Shown here piece after piece: positions 10,404 to 22,984 of a DNA stretch of 64,000 nt (position 1 is the stretch's first letter; each line of letters begins with the position of its first letter). Source of the stretch: Dictyophora rubrovolvata (lineage: Eukaryota > Basidiomycota > Agaricomycetes > Phallales > Phallaceae); assembly GCA_029959195.1 (NCBI GenBank), contig CP114120.1:496001-560000 (forward strand), written 5' to 3'. The notes below the pieces were generated by a model that did not search any database, was not told the DNA's origin, and saw only the letters and a program-made list of their open reading frames with translations. Both the position numbers and the translations under genes were made by a program.

Positions 10404-12907
10404 TCTCCTAAGCACTCAAACATCATCAGAATATTATATGTCCATGACACTTGCTAATTTACCTTGTTTTTCAGAGGGTAACGGAGAGGTCAAAATCTGC
10501 CACTGGTAAAAGGAATTCTTGTCGATCTTCGCTTAGGCGGAGTTGTGAATCGCTAAGTTTCGTAATAGACTCGGTCACTCGGATGTTTGCCGACAACGGC
10601 TACAAAACAGTCTTTTTCATCATCTACCTGCATTGAAGCTATTGGTGCAACTTACGAACATACGAAGATTATTCTTCATATAATCATTTCAATCACGGGT
10701 ATTCCGCTTCGTGCTCCAAACCGAAATCCCATCGTCACGGTCGACTATTAGTATTGGACTTAAACCTCGAATGCCAATTGAATAATGTTCTACTCAAAAG
10801 CAATGGCCTTGTATACCTCGTACATGGCAATTGCGAAGCAAAGACAGGTCGGAACGTGAACGGTGAGTTGTACGTTTTCAAAGATTTCACACAAACTCAT
10901 TCAAGCATGAATTTCTATCCAGTAATTACAAACTTTCAGTTTCCGGTTAAGCTATTGAACCACCTAATATTAGTTCATCGTCATTCTCAAAGTCTTCTAG
11001 ATCTTTTGTACAAGAGTTTCACCCGCCCCAGTTTTGCCTTCCGGTTAGCAGCATGCCTTGTATTACTAGATTTGAACGACTCGTCGATCTACGGTTCACA
11101 TACTGGGCCCACTTGGCCTTTCAACAAATTTGGTTTTCAATCAAGTTGAGTTCTTTTATTTTAACCTTCGTTCAACGGTTTAGGGGGAACATTTCGAGAT
11201 GGGGACGAAAGAAATTCAAAGAACAAAGAGTTCGAGTTAAGTCTAAGACCGACTCCGGGACACAAAGTTGAAGAACGGTAGGATCTAAAAGTTGGCGAGC
11301 TAAACCCAGGAGAACAAAGCCCCGGGTTTGGGCCTCGGACTGTTTTCTCCACAGCGAGTGGGTGCCCTGTCCTTGTCCTGGGGCAACGTTGTGTCGTCAC
11401 AGGCTGACTTCTTCAAAGACTGTACAGACTGTTCCGACTGCGAACCAAATTAAGCCATGCTGTGGAATGCGTTCCAAGTAGGTGGTGTATCTGTCCTAAT
11501 AATAGATCGGCCCATTCTAATATTATACAATATTTCAATCTGTGGGGGAATGAGCAACGTGGGCGGTGAAGAGAGAACCCCATTTTAATTATGTTCAGCG
11601 TTTATATGACTTGATGTATGATATGTGTCCTTCAAGAATCGATGCATGTCATGATGAAATTCTGAAACATTGAACCGGAGGAAAAGTTGCCAGTGTGGTT
11701 CCTGAAAGGTAATTCGAATACATGCGAATATTAACAGTCTTTATTGTGAAATGCGCCGTATTTTTCCACCGGTCGGAGTAGGTTGTTCAACAAAAGGCTT
11801 GAAAATAGGAATTCAATAGAATTAATTCAGACCGCCTAAAATGTTTGATGAATTAAGAAAAGAAATAGACTTTATAGACCATGAAATACCCATGGCGAGA
11901 GTTAAGATGAGAGCGATATTAGTGGCCAGCGGTGAATATAATACTTTGGTATAGTTGATGGCCGTATTTATCTAACAGGTACACTGCGATGAAAGATACG
12001 GAAGCATGGGGTACATTTGAAAACAGGGCGAATATGAATCATGATTTATGGCCTTGACTTGGTTTAATAGAGGTGATATCGGCAACTTCTGGTGTAGATG
12101 TATTCTCACAGGGCTGTAAAATTGGTGCCAAAATAATGATGATAAAATAAAACTCCCAATGAGCTCAATTGGTTTGAAATATCTGTCATTCGTCAGGCTT
12201 GCGGATATCGCATGGAAGAGCATTGAAAGACTAAGCGAGTCACAATTTGTCACATACTTCCGTGCCGGCGAACTCGGCGAACGGTGTGCCGGATTCGGAT
12301 GAAATATCAACAATCAAGTCCCGACACGCCATGTCACTCTTGCTCTGTCTGGCCCTTGCATCTAGTGTTGCTCTGCATCATTTCTGTTTGTTTTTAAGAA
12401 CATCTCGACACACAGCCATCTCATCTAATCATATCCTTGTTCCTGAATTTCAAAAAGCCATCTTTCTCGTCGAGTCTATTCCTCGGTCTTTTCAAACCAG
12501 CCTGTGCTGCGGCCAATATCATCGTAATGGAGGACTCCAATTAAAAGAGAAGCGATGGAAACAATACTACTGGATTTTTATACGTGCAAGAATTGCTGGT
12601 ATTATGGAAACATGAGGTCCTGTCTAGATCCATGCAGCAAAACATTGACTTATGGGAAAGGAACATCTGATTGCGCTTCTTTTCGTGGCTTTTAACCAAC
12701 ATCTACGTCGGTGATTCCGCAGGAGTAAATCTGTTACACTTTCAATTGAAACAAGTGCCTTCCCACTTGGTGTGCTTACAGGTGAAATCCCAGTGGTCCG
12801 GAACATTTCCCGGTTTATCTTTGCGTCGGGTACAAAACACCCATAGAAATGGATTATTGGATCAGGAAACCTCCTCTCTTTGCCTTCTAAAATCCAAGTC
12901 CATTACG
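10404..12907. other. Intergenic, no supported gene
   Basis: Several 60-130 residue open frames lie here, but none has a recognisable motif or a neighbouring exon set. The left end is the F-box promoter and the right end is the promoter of the secreted protein. Confidence 0.6.
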
Positions 12908-13694
12908 ATGCCTTCCTTCACCAAGTTCTTTGTTCTCGCTGCTTGTGTAGCTGCTGGTCTCGCTGTCCTCGGTTCGTGTTTAAGCTACTACGTCTATTGG
13001 CTACTATTGACACCAGAGGTGCTCTAGAGGCTAGATGTGACGAAGCCCAGCTAGTTAAATCTCAAACCATCAAGACCTCTGGTGGATCTGTGTCCGTCAG
13101 CTCTTTCTCATGCGCCCCCAGAGTGTCGAAACGACAATCGTGCCCTTCCAATATCGTCAACCTCGCTGGGCAAATCTGTAAGTTGACACTGCACCATTCT
13201 TCGAAGTTCTTTTCTCTCATGCCGTTTCGTTCAAGGCGAAAACTCTTGCAGTACCGCTGCCGGACCTCTCCCCCCTGTTGCTGACGACTGCAATCAAATC
13301 CGAGAAGCCATCCAAATCCTTGGCGGCGTTGGCTCCATCGATCCTACCTTCAACCTCGGAGGTTTTGGCCAACAAAACCTTAGCTACCAGACTTGCACTT
13401 TCTTCTTCCAGAACAACATTCCCAATGAGATTTCCTTCGACTGGTCGGACTTTGTGGGTCACATTTTGGGCATCGATGTTTCGTCATGGTCTCATTGTTA
13501 TAACTCTAATATCTAGGGAAACGATGCTAACCAAGCCGCGTCTGCTTGCTTCCCTCCTGTCATGCCCCTTCAATCTGAAGGTATTTGCACTGGCATCAAC
13601 GGCGAATGGTTCGTAGCGTAAGTATTTGATTTTTCAAAATCATTCTTGTGCTTCAATGATTCATTATTGAATATATAGTGCCGCCCACTCTTAA
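12908..13694 (+). CDS. Secreted protein with Kex2-like site, unknown function
   Basis: Five exons (12908-12971, 13019-13177, 13236-13453, 13517-13617, 13679-13694) give 185 residues in consistent phase. The signal peptide is MPSFTKFFVLAACVAAGLAV. A dibasic SKR at about residue 57 precedes QSC, suggesting cleavage of a propeptide by a Kex2-type protease. The mature part contains seven cysteines plus phenylalanine- and asparagine-rich stretches (TCTFFFQNNIPNEI) and ends in GEWFVAAAHS. The four introns are 47-63 nt long with ordinary borders. No family is recognised. It behaves like one of the many small secreted proteins of wood- or litter-associated fungi; function is not inferred. Confidence 0.75.
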
Positions 13695-14285
13695 ATGATA
13701 TCTAAACCCCATGTATAAAGCGAATCTCATTTCATATATATATAAATACTTTTCTTTTTAAACAACTACGCAATGAAAGCGCAATAAAAACACCTCCATG
13801 CGCATGAGAATCAATGAGAAAAGTCTTGTTAGAGATCGCATAGGGCTGCTTGGCATACTTAGTGGTAGTAATAGACAACTTCTGAGCCCTGGGGGGTTCT
13901 ACAAGATAGAGCACTACGTCCGGGCTTAGTGGTATCGGCTCCTGGCTAACGAGTTCAAGTTCTATGATATCGCCTACAGCATTCTCGTCAAAAAACACCA
14001 GCTAATTAAACATCGGACCCTTTAGTACTATGTACATGACCCCTACAGCTATCGGTGATAGAATAAAGTAAAAGAAGAACTGCGATGAATTAGATAATAC
14101 GTTCTCGAATGAAAAGTTATGGCACTGAAGTAACAGGTACAAAATAAAATCATAGCAACTTAGTTGTGTTATAAGCTTGAAGCCTGAGTTGAGTCTACTT
14201 CGAGTGTGCGAAATGAAGTAAGCTGCGGAGTTTTCTTTAGTCGCCGTATGGAGGCGCGACGGCCACGTAAAGCTTACGACGAATC
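13695..14285. other. Intergenic, no supported gene
   Basis: A TA-rich stretch follows the secreted protein gene. No coding signal was found before the SEC31 fragment. Confidence 0.6.
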
Positions 14286-14820
14286 ACGAAACTTAAAGAA
14301 ATTTACAGGACATCCATATTTGCGTGGTCGCCGTCTGGAAACCTACCATTACTCGCTACAGGCACAGTTGCTGGTGCACTAGACGAGTCTTTCAGCAATG
14401 ACAGTCGACTTGAAATCTAGAGTCCCAATTTTTTGGATAGCCATGAGTACTCTCTTGGTGGTGATGCAGGTCAACCTGGTCCAAAAGCATCCATTACAAC
14501 AACTTCACGTGCACGGCATAGCCTATGTTTCTAACGTCGTCACTCAACATTTTAACATTGTTTTTTTAGATTCAACCGGATAGTCTGGAGATGCGCAGAC
14601 AGCGCAAGACCATTTGGCATTCTAGCTGCGGGGATAGAGAACGGAGAGCTAGGTCTTTGGGATACTGAAAAATTTTTGTCGGGAGCGGTGTACAGTGACA
14701 TCCAGATGCTTCAATTACCAGAGAGTATCTATCTACTTATCCTCAATTTAGTGCCTCCGAATGCCCAATTTTCAAAAACTCGACTCACACCGGTGCCGTC
14801 CGTATTGCACTGAGTATCTG
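14286..14820 (+). pseudogene. SEC31 N-terminal fragment (COPII coat WD40 part), decayed
   Basis: Conceptual translation matches the start of fungal Sec31, the outer COPII coat subunit of ER exit sites: LKEIYRTSIFAWSPSGN (from 14292), TGTVAGALDESFSND (about 14358-14402), GILAAGIENGELGLWD (about 14620-14667) and NSTHTGAVR (about 14777). These are the first WD40 blades with one intron between them. It cannot work: the start codon position reads ACG, a TAG replaces the tryptophan codon after DSRLEI, spacing to the next blade is disturbed, and the remainder of a normally about 1,250-residue protein is absent. It ends where element A starts, so the fragment may have been moved together with that element. 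The functional gene must be elsewhere. Confidence 0.75.
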
Positions 14821-14835
14821 AATACTTGCATTTGT

Positions 14836-16015
14836 CTTATGACCAGTCGAATGTCACTCGCTTTTGTCAACAATAACTAAGACACCTTGGTCTAGATATA
14901 GGACGCATATTTGACTGTTATTGTCCTCCAAATACTTCACGGACGATCGTCTTTACCTTTTTTGTATGTCAGAATTGGGAAGTGGCTTTCCCTATCGGAA
15001 TGCCCCCACTTTATGGAACAGTCCCAATGATAATGTCCGCTTGATGAAATTGGGAACCGTACGAACTTAGACATGCGGACACGACGAAGCCCTCTCCCCC
15101 CATATATAAACCGAGCTTGAGCTGCTTGCGCTTTTCGGTTTGTTTTTCCCCGCTCTCGATTCACTTCCCTTTTTCTCCTCATCAAACCAGACTCTCAAAA
15201 TGCCATCCAAGTGATTGTTGGTCTGGGGATAGTCAGTGTTGTTCGACCTTGAAATATAATTGCAAAGGGTGTCCGATAGATCTCATCTCTGTGGTCGATG
15301 CTCGTGAGTGCACGTGCTTTGGTGGAGGTGAAGGAAGACGGATGAAGGTCTTCATCCGCGTTTTGCTGCTAACATATTCTTGCTTTCCTTATTTTGAAAT
15401 AAACAAATGCGGTTAGGGTTACTTGGCCTGGAAGCCTGGTTGCGGCCGAACACGTCATTTAGTCTCCACAAAACATCTCGTCTCGAGATGCTTCCTCGGG
15501 AATTTCTTCCCAAACCGCCGCGCAGCAACTGCGCGACATGTTCAGCCACAACCAGGCTTCCAGACCAAGTACCACAACTATATTTGCTTCAACCTAACGA
15601 AGGCAAGAACACTGACTAATGGCTTTTGGAAGCGCAACGCTAATGAGGATTTTCATCCATCTTCATTCACCTTCACCAATACGCGTGCACTCGGGCGCTC
15701 CAGGCATGTACCGCGGACATGAATGCATGATAAACCAGCCGACTTTGTCCATGCCGGTTCCAACCCAAGTGCTTATTAAGTACAACCAACTCGTTTCGTC
15801 TGGTGCCTATTATATAGGTCATTCGTCCCGTTATATTCCCCGGCCGACGAAGCCCTAATAACGAAGATGGCCAGAAAAATTGGAAAGGTCTCACCCGGAG
15901 CCGTGTTGGCCCCTCCCGCGAAGAAGGCCATGAAAATCGTGAAGATGCCATGATGGCTTATGACAACGAGGACTCGTTCCAAATTGAGACCAATACTTCC
16001 AAAATGGTGCCAGTC
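14836..16015 (+). repeat. Element A: promoter plus inverted-duplicated segment (paralogue of element B)
   Basis: The whole stretch aligns in reverse orientation with 44505-46240. In order it has an upstream region with TATA (CATATATAAA at 15101-15110) and a pyrimidine-rich leader (15130-15180); a left arm (about 15303-15447); a loop; a right arm (about 15545-15690) that is the inverse of the left; and a 3' part (15740-15955) with a small frame starting MARKIGK at 15867. The right arm reads ISSQTAAQQLRDMFSHNQ in the sense direction, and the corresponding frame of B reads SLSQTAAQQMRAQFNLAQ, so an ancestral protein-coding segment is involved. Arms are clearly diverged here. The family is unrecognised. 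Confidence 0.6.
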
Positions 16016-17733
16016 CACACCTCTTATTACAACCCACCATTATTTTATATTCGTATACCGTGTTTATGTAGCTTAAGAATCTTTATGAGACTACCATGTC
16101 GAGACTACCTTTAACATCCACATCACTTTGTTTGATCAACGTAATAATACGTCAATCCCAAAGTACGGTTCTCTAATATATCAACCAGTGCTATCCTAAG
16201 ATTTTAGCGACAGTCAACTGTCGAAGTCTTCTACGAGTATTCATAGATGTCGATCATGTGTCTTGAAAGCCCACATCGCGTCTTGCCACATAACTTCTCC
16301 TTCCCTGAGTATTACTTCTCCTAATGAATTTACTGCCGAAAAGCTGCGACCAAAGCAATTATATAAATCCCTGAAACGCTCCTTTTACGAAGCCAGCTTA
16401 CAGTATTACCTTTGGCCGACATCTCATCGGACCGGTGGGTGGCTCGTCTGGTGTGGTGTTTATAGTTATCAACAGCCGGAAAGACAAGGAAGGACATACG
16501 AGTTCACGACAATGTTGCATGCCAAATTGTGTTGGCTTTCAGCACTGGCATTATCCTAGTGGTTCATGTAACTGTACAATTTCTCCCCAAACGAATGCAC
16601 CAATAGTAGCATCACCCCAAAAGCAACCAATAAACGTTGGAACCACAAAGCGAACAAACGGGATAGGGAAGGTCATCACTGTCAGTCTTTTCAGCCTCAC
16701 AAAATATTTAATGCGAACGCGAACGATAAGATTTATCTTTGAGGAATTCCACAACTAAAGACCCGAAAAATACGTGATGCAACCGATGTTTGATGCCCCT
16801 ATGAATTCCTAATAAGTTAGTTTTTCTCGGTGATACACTAAAGCAAATCGCTTACCACCACTAGAAAGAAGTCATACCAATGTAATTTGTGTACAGTGAG
16901 AATTGCGATGAAAATGTAAGGGCAAGTACCTTGATAGACTGTTGCAAATTAAGCCAAAGTTTCAAATACAAAAAATACGATACGAGTGCCCAATAATGCA
17001 GAAAATGCTCTATGGGTCCACGGATGACGATAACTTGCAGCTGTGGTTGTGCACGATGTTACAGTTCAAGTTCCGATACCAGCCGACTAACCCTAAACAT
17101 AAAACCTGCAAACACACCCAAATCCAGAGCAAACTCGTCTATTCGACTACAGTGCCATACACTTTCTATGCATATTTTTCTAGAGGTCTGTGGATAATTA
17201 AACACTTTCGAGGGAGAAATGTACATAATAAGTCGCGCCATCCGCCTTTTTTCCTACAAAAGGGAACAACTTGAACTTGCGCTGAAGGAGCGAGCTATTG
17301 CCACTGGCAGCTCACTACGTTAGGTGTCATTCTAGCAAAGCACCGTTTGTCGGAATGTAAAAGTTGACTATTAGTCTTATATTCTTCTTAAAAGGTATGT
17401 CTTTGTTTTCTATCAAAATACTCTCATACATACGTCCAATAGTCAAAACATAGTATGCTGTACCGAATTTGAAAGGCCAAAAAAAAACAGCACCGTGCAA
17501 AACAAAGAGCCGAACTTGAACAAATTAAAAAAAAGATTAAAGAGTTTTGCGGAGACTCGGAGTTGAAATAAAATAAAATAACGAAACGAATCATGAATTA
17601 CTTTCAAATAAGTTACGGAACTAACGGTGCCTATCCTCCCAGCTTGGATCAGAAAAAGAAAAAGAAAACATAGAACTCCACCCACTCACCAAAAAAAAAA
17701 GACAAAGGCTTCGGACTTTTGCCTCCCAAAATT
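16016..17733. other. Intergenic, no supported gene
   Basis: Only short frames without motifs lie here. The last about 300 bases are the A/T-rich 3' flank of the RBR ligase gene. Confidence 0.6.
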
Positions 17734-20700
17734 TCAGTAAAAATCGTTGTTATGCAAAGTACCGATATGCTTATAAATCTCTGAAAGGGGAAAAACACCC
17801 ATACATCTCCAACAAATATGTGCGCCGCAATGACAAGTCACATGGTCGCACCCCTCAGCTTTCATAATCCACACACTGCACCGAGGACACCGCTTAACGC
17901 CATTCTCCTGTGCCCAAACTTCATTCCTTCGTTCCTGCTCCGTCGGATCCTTGAATAGTCGCATATCGGCGCATGTTATACCCGCGTGCGCTTCATCGTG
18001 GCATGAAGTGCAGATCGACATTAAACAAGACGGACATTGTTGGAATTTGCTATTGCTATTATTGCCCTCTCCCCCTTTCCTTAGACTCTCTTTCCCTCGT
18101 TTTCCTTCTCGTTCTTCAGAAGCACTACTACTGCACATGTAAACTTGCGGACAATCCGGTGTAGGACAATACCGAATTTTATTCGGATTTTTTTCGATAT
18201 ATGTGAAAAAGGCGATTTCGATTAGACGATCGAATTGGAGTTGTGTTAGGTATTTGCGTAATGTTGGGATTGGTATGGGGGTTTTACAGTTTCCTTCGTC
18301 GCCCATACAGAAGAGCGGAAATGTTTTCGTTTCAGGGACAGAGACGAGGTAGTGGCGGAAACAGGACAGACAGTAATTGTGGCCGCATCCAAGTTCGATA
18401 GGAAGAGTCGGCTTGTCGTAACAAATGGGACATATGTTGGCGGAAGAAGAACGATACAAAGTAGTTGTGGTGGATGATTGGTTAGAAGCCATTTCAATAA
18501 GCCGGTCAACCGTCTGTTGCGTCGAAAACTGTCCCGCGTGCGTAGCCTTGACTATTAATCTTTGAGGCCGGGAAAACAAATCAAGTGACAGCGCATCTTC
18601 TCCCAACTCCTCTTTCGCGATCTTAAGTCCCGTCAAAATAAAGAACTTGACCATTTGCGAGTCAAGTCCCACCGTCCATTCCAAAGACGAAAGCCGCTCA
18701 ACCTCTTCTTTAACAAGCTGCAAAGCCCTGTCTCGGCCTTGTTCGCAGTCGTAATAAATCTTGAGTGCCTTTAATCGCCAATCGCTAATTAACAACGTCT
18801 TCGTCAGCTTCGATACGTTCTCCAGAAACTCCCGGCCAATCATAGTACAGAAATTATGATGCCAGTACGCTTCGGCTAATTTATCGCCTTTAACAAGATT
18901 CTCTACCTTGACTTTCAAAACTCCAACGGCCTTGCAGTCATTCCCGTGAAGGTTCACGAATACCCTGCTCGTTCCAAAGCGGATAGAAAGCTCCGTTTCG
19001 GTGGTAGCTTCTTTCTTCATCCGAGTTACGTCCTCTGATAATGCCTTCCAACGAAGTTCTTGGGCGTAGTACTGAGACATCGGAATTGATGAAAAGAATC
19101 GAAAACGAGGAGGAATCCGGAAGTACAAGCGTGGATAGTTGGGTTTGATTTTTTTCTCGGATAGATAGTCCATTGCATCTTTTGCGTCCTGCCATGTGTC
19201 GAACTTGACCTCCATTTGTTTACGTACTGGGTCTTGCGGTTCAGAGGGTTTGAGCAAGATAGTTTTCATTTTAACCCTCGAAGAATAGGTTAAATGAGTT
19301 GTGAGATTCTCGTAGAACTCGTCAAAATCGTAAATGGAGCGTTTGAGAGGTTTGACGGATGAGGCTTGCATGTGTTGTCGTACTTCTTTAAGATTGGCAT
19401 TGAGTGGTAGTCCGAGTACGCGGACGGACATTGGATTATAGCTTTGAGGGGCGGGACCTATCGGCGGAGTATTCTTCTCAACTTTAATAGGATAGTCATG
19501 AAAAATAGTGCCGTGCTTTTCTTTTATCGCGTTTTCGACATCCTGCATAGAGCGATATATCGCAATCACACAACATGTGGGCGCCCTGCACGATATCGAC
19601 AAACTGATAGGCTCGATAGCTCGGGGGCAGAGATCCATCTCTCCGGCCTGCAGTTTTTCGCAGCGCAAGATCTCGTTCCGGAAGGATAGCGAGTTCAGAG
19701 TATCTAGCATTATATCTCCTGTTTGCACCGTGGTGATGACTTCGGCTTCGAGGTGTCTGTTATCATTGACAGGTCTGACATATTTGAGGAAGTATTGAGA
19801 CGATTCGATTCCTTGTTGTGAGAATAAGGCAACTATTTCTTGACTTTTCGCGTCGCGGGGTAATTGTTTGATTCTGATACGGCAAGATTCAAAACCGCAG
19901 ATGATTTCTCGGATTTTTAGTCCTGCTGAGCAGGTGACGAGTGCACAGCCCAAGATGAGCTGTTGGATCGTTGCCAAAGCGTCTTGTTTAATAGCCTTTT
20001 CTTTTAGTTTCATCTGTTGTAATTTCGAAGGTCGATCAACCTCGACGTGTTCTTTGACGTTATTCATTTCCCTCCGGGTTTCATGGTGATTTAATAATCC
20101 CATAAAAAAAAGACTTTTCTGCTGAGCCTGTGAAATGATTCAAGCAAGAACTCGACCACTAAACGTATCTGAAATACATACCTCTAGGTCATGAACATAT
20201 CGGCATCCATCTCCTCTGTAACACTTATTTTCTAACCAGAGATTACATGGTCGGTTAATCTTTCGCACAAAGTTGTCTGGTCGTCTGTGAAAATAAGCCC
20301 TGGAAAGCTGTGGCGGTCCCTTGAAGGGCCCCGAGTCGTCACCCCTGTGTTATTTAGTTGAGAGTGGGTGGAATAAAGTTCACAGATTACAAACATACCA
20401 GCGGCACTCTTCGTATTTTGGGCGGTATGGTGGTCGCGATCCATGTATTGGAGTGTACTTTGGGGCAGTAACCGAATCATTCAAGCAAGGCTCAGACGAT
20501 TTTGGTGGCGAAGAAGATTCAGAGTCGTTTCCCCTAGAATAAAATATACAGCGGTTAACCAAGGCCCACTAGCAAATCTGTAACATACCAACTACTTTCA
20601 TATTGTGAAGGATGGAATTGTGGTGATCCCCATCCTGTGGTGTGTTCAAAAGTAGTAACCCGGTCATTCGAAGGAGGGTCACGGTTGGAAACTTGCTGCT

Positions 20701-21098
20701 GGGGGGGAGGTTCCTCACCCCTAAAACAGTTGCACAAAAGTGTGGTTAGTAAAAAGCTACCAACATAAGCTTACAACATACCAGCCACAGTTGTCGTATT
20801 TGAGATGATGTGATCGCTGCGATCCCCATACTGGAGTCGTCTCGGTACCGACAGTGCCCCAGTTATTATTGCAACTCTGTGGGAACTTTCTACTCGAGGC
20901 CTGATCAAAAATTAGTCAAGTCCAGACAAAGCTTGATGTAAAAACTACCGTCGAAATGGATGTCATATTACCAGACGGCTCAGTCCCGTCACGGCGGTGA
21001 TTTTGACTGGAGTTTGTCCGGTTTGCCGCATTCCGCCGGAGACTTGGTGGGTTTGACTGTGTCGAACCGGATGAGAAATTTGGGCCGGAAGATGGCAT
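17734..21098 (-). CDS. CCCH zinc finger and RBR-type E3 ubiquitin ligase
   Basis: Six exons (21098-20949, 20900-20782, 20720-20589, 20533-20399, 20344-20182, 20127-17734) give 1,030 residues in consistent phase. Exons 2-4 encode three related modules of about 40-45 residues, each ending in tryptophan at an identical phase-2 splice. Exon 5 encodes a CCCH finger with spacing C-x7-C-x5-C-x3-H (CNLWLENKCYRGDGCRYVH). The large last exon has RRM/KH-like segments, then RING1 (CPICYDKPTLPIELGCGHNY), an in-between RING and RING2 (CPRCSVWIMKAEGCDHVTC) with the cysteine expected to carry ubiquitin in EGCD. RBR ligases accept ubiquitin on RING2 before transfer. The CCCH and RNA-binding-like parts suggest an RNA-linked role, which is inference. 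Stopping the model at the in-exon ATG 20103 would lose the CCCH finger. Confidence 0.87.
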
Positions 21099-22032
21099 GT
21101 TGTCAAGTTTGTCAATCTGAGCGTAGGCAACAAAACCTGGAAGAAATTAAGAGACAAGTTTACTGGTAGGTCGTATGGCGAAAGGAGCCTTCGTCCATCT
21201 AAACCCACGCTCAGTCGAGTTTCCTTCCCAGCCTGTCGGCATTCTCCGACTGAAGTTCTTTCTACCTTACGTAATTGCCCTCGATACTAAGGCCTAAGGG
21301 ACCTTGGCTGAAGCCTGAACGGCCTGAACCTTGTCCACAGCTCAACCACAGCTTTGGTCCACAGCGGATTAAATTTCGTCGAATGTTGTTCCGTCGCCTC
21401 ATGTTAACCTCGAGGTTTATTTGATGCTGCCACAGCTGACCCGAAGCTCCGGAAGAGGTTATGACACTGAGATCTTGTGGTAAGATTTGGTTGATCATTG
21501 ATGTATGGTAGAGGATCTTGGGCCACGTTGGACCAACAAAGGACACGACTCGTGGACTGGCTCGCCGATGAAACTTCCAGGACTACACCGGTTTATGGTA
21601 CGCTAAATTTAGACAAACTTAAGCAAACCTTGTTTAAAAGTTGCCGTCCGGTTGGTGAAGTATATTGTCCAGTTTTTATCAACAGAATTGGTTTACCATA
21701 ACCGAGTGCTGTGAGAAACAACTTCACAAACAATAACTATACTCGAAGGATCCGGTCATGAGGAGGCCGTAAATCTTGCTTCGTACAGGGCACGGAGTTA
21801 TTAATAGAAACTGTATTGGGCGTTGCCAAGTAGATTCGGACCCGAACCTTGAAGATGTATTTGAATTCAGCTTACGCCAATGTGAGAAACAAATTTCACA
21901 CATGGATCGCAGTATTGCCCTGTTGATTATACTTCTCTTGATTTATTAACAACATGGAAGCACAACAAAGATAAAAAGAAAGATAAAAAACCCCGACTCG
22001 GTTTCCTCATAATTATACACCCCGTCAGCATC
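21099..22032. other. Intergenic, promoter side of the RBR gene
   Basis: No coding signal beyond short frames was found. Confidence 0.55.
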
Positions 22033-22298
22033 TGTTGAAGATGAACAGCGCCACTAAGTGTGAGCGCTTGTGTAGTTAGTTTTAGCTTAGTCACACACTC
22101 GCCTAAAGGTTCAAGGCGAAGCCTTGAACTCTTTAGGTGAGCTATTTCTTTTTCATTCTTTTTTTCTGTACATATCTAACGTTTAAGGCTTCACCTTGAA
22201 CTCTTTAGCTATATTCTGCTGCTCGTAATATAAGCTATATTACTCTAGCCGTTGTTAGCATCCCCACTCTTAGTCCTAATAAAACGACGTTCTCAACA
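22033..22298. mobile_element. Putative solo LTR, Ty1/copia type
   Basis: The stretch begins TGTTGA and ends TCAACA, the inverted termini usual for copia LTRs, and is 266 bases long. Like the LTR at 2579 it contains a strong hairpin (CTAAAGGTTCAAGGC facing GCCTTGAACTCTTTAG, about 22103-22139) with a partial second copy of the 3' half at about 22185-22210. No coding part and no clear 5 bp target duplication were seen, so it is an old solo LTR or a look-alike. Confidence 0.5.
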
Positions 22299-22984
22299 AG
22301 AAGTCAAATGTCTGTCAGGGCGGTTCTCCAAGTCAAGGATAGGGTATTACCTTAAGATTTATCACCCCGGCAAGACAGCCCATTAATTTGTGCGTGAACT
22401 AATGAAAAGCAACAGCAACTGGATATTAAAATTTGCACGGAAGTTTCCATTTGATCAAACGACAAATGGACTTGATCAAGCCTCAAGGATCGGAGAAAAT
22501 AATCCTCCGTCCATATCGCGTGTAGAAAATATTAACAGTGACGTTGTTTATTAAAAGCCGGTCTAGTGGCCTAATTAAAGTCTTTGTACAGTTAATATTG
22601 GAGAGACGGCCACGCGTCAAGTTTTTATCTGCATATTTGTTTTGAAGTCAAAATGGTTTTGATTCTGAAGTTTTTGAAATTTTACTATATGTATGTTTCA
22701 ATTGGCTGTCAAAGTTCTCGGAAATTTGTCGAGTTGAGGATTGAGGCATAAATATGAGCTATTCAAGTTGATGCCAAACCTGTCAAATGTGGCTGAATAA
22801 CTTTTCGAAAGTTACTAGCGGACCTGTGAGCTCACCTCGAAACTTGCGATTATTTCATTTATTCCTCCACACTTGCTTTCCAATGCGCATGCTCAGAAAC
22901 ACATAAAAAGGATATGTATTTTGAGTCAAAACACCAGCATACTGCTTCAAACAAGTTGAACATCACTGACTCTCGTTCACTACA

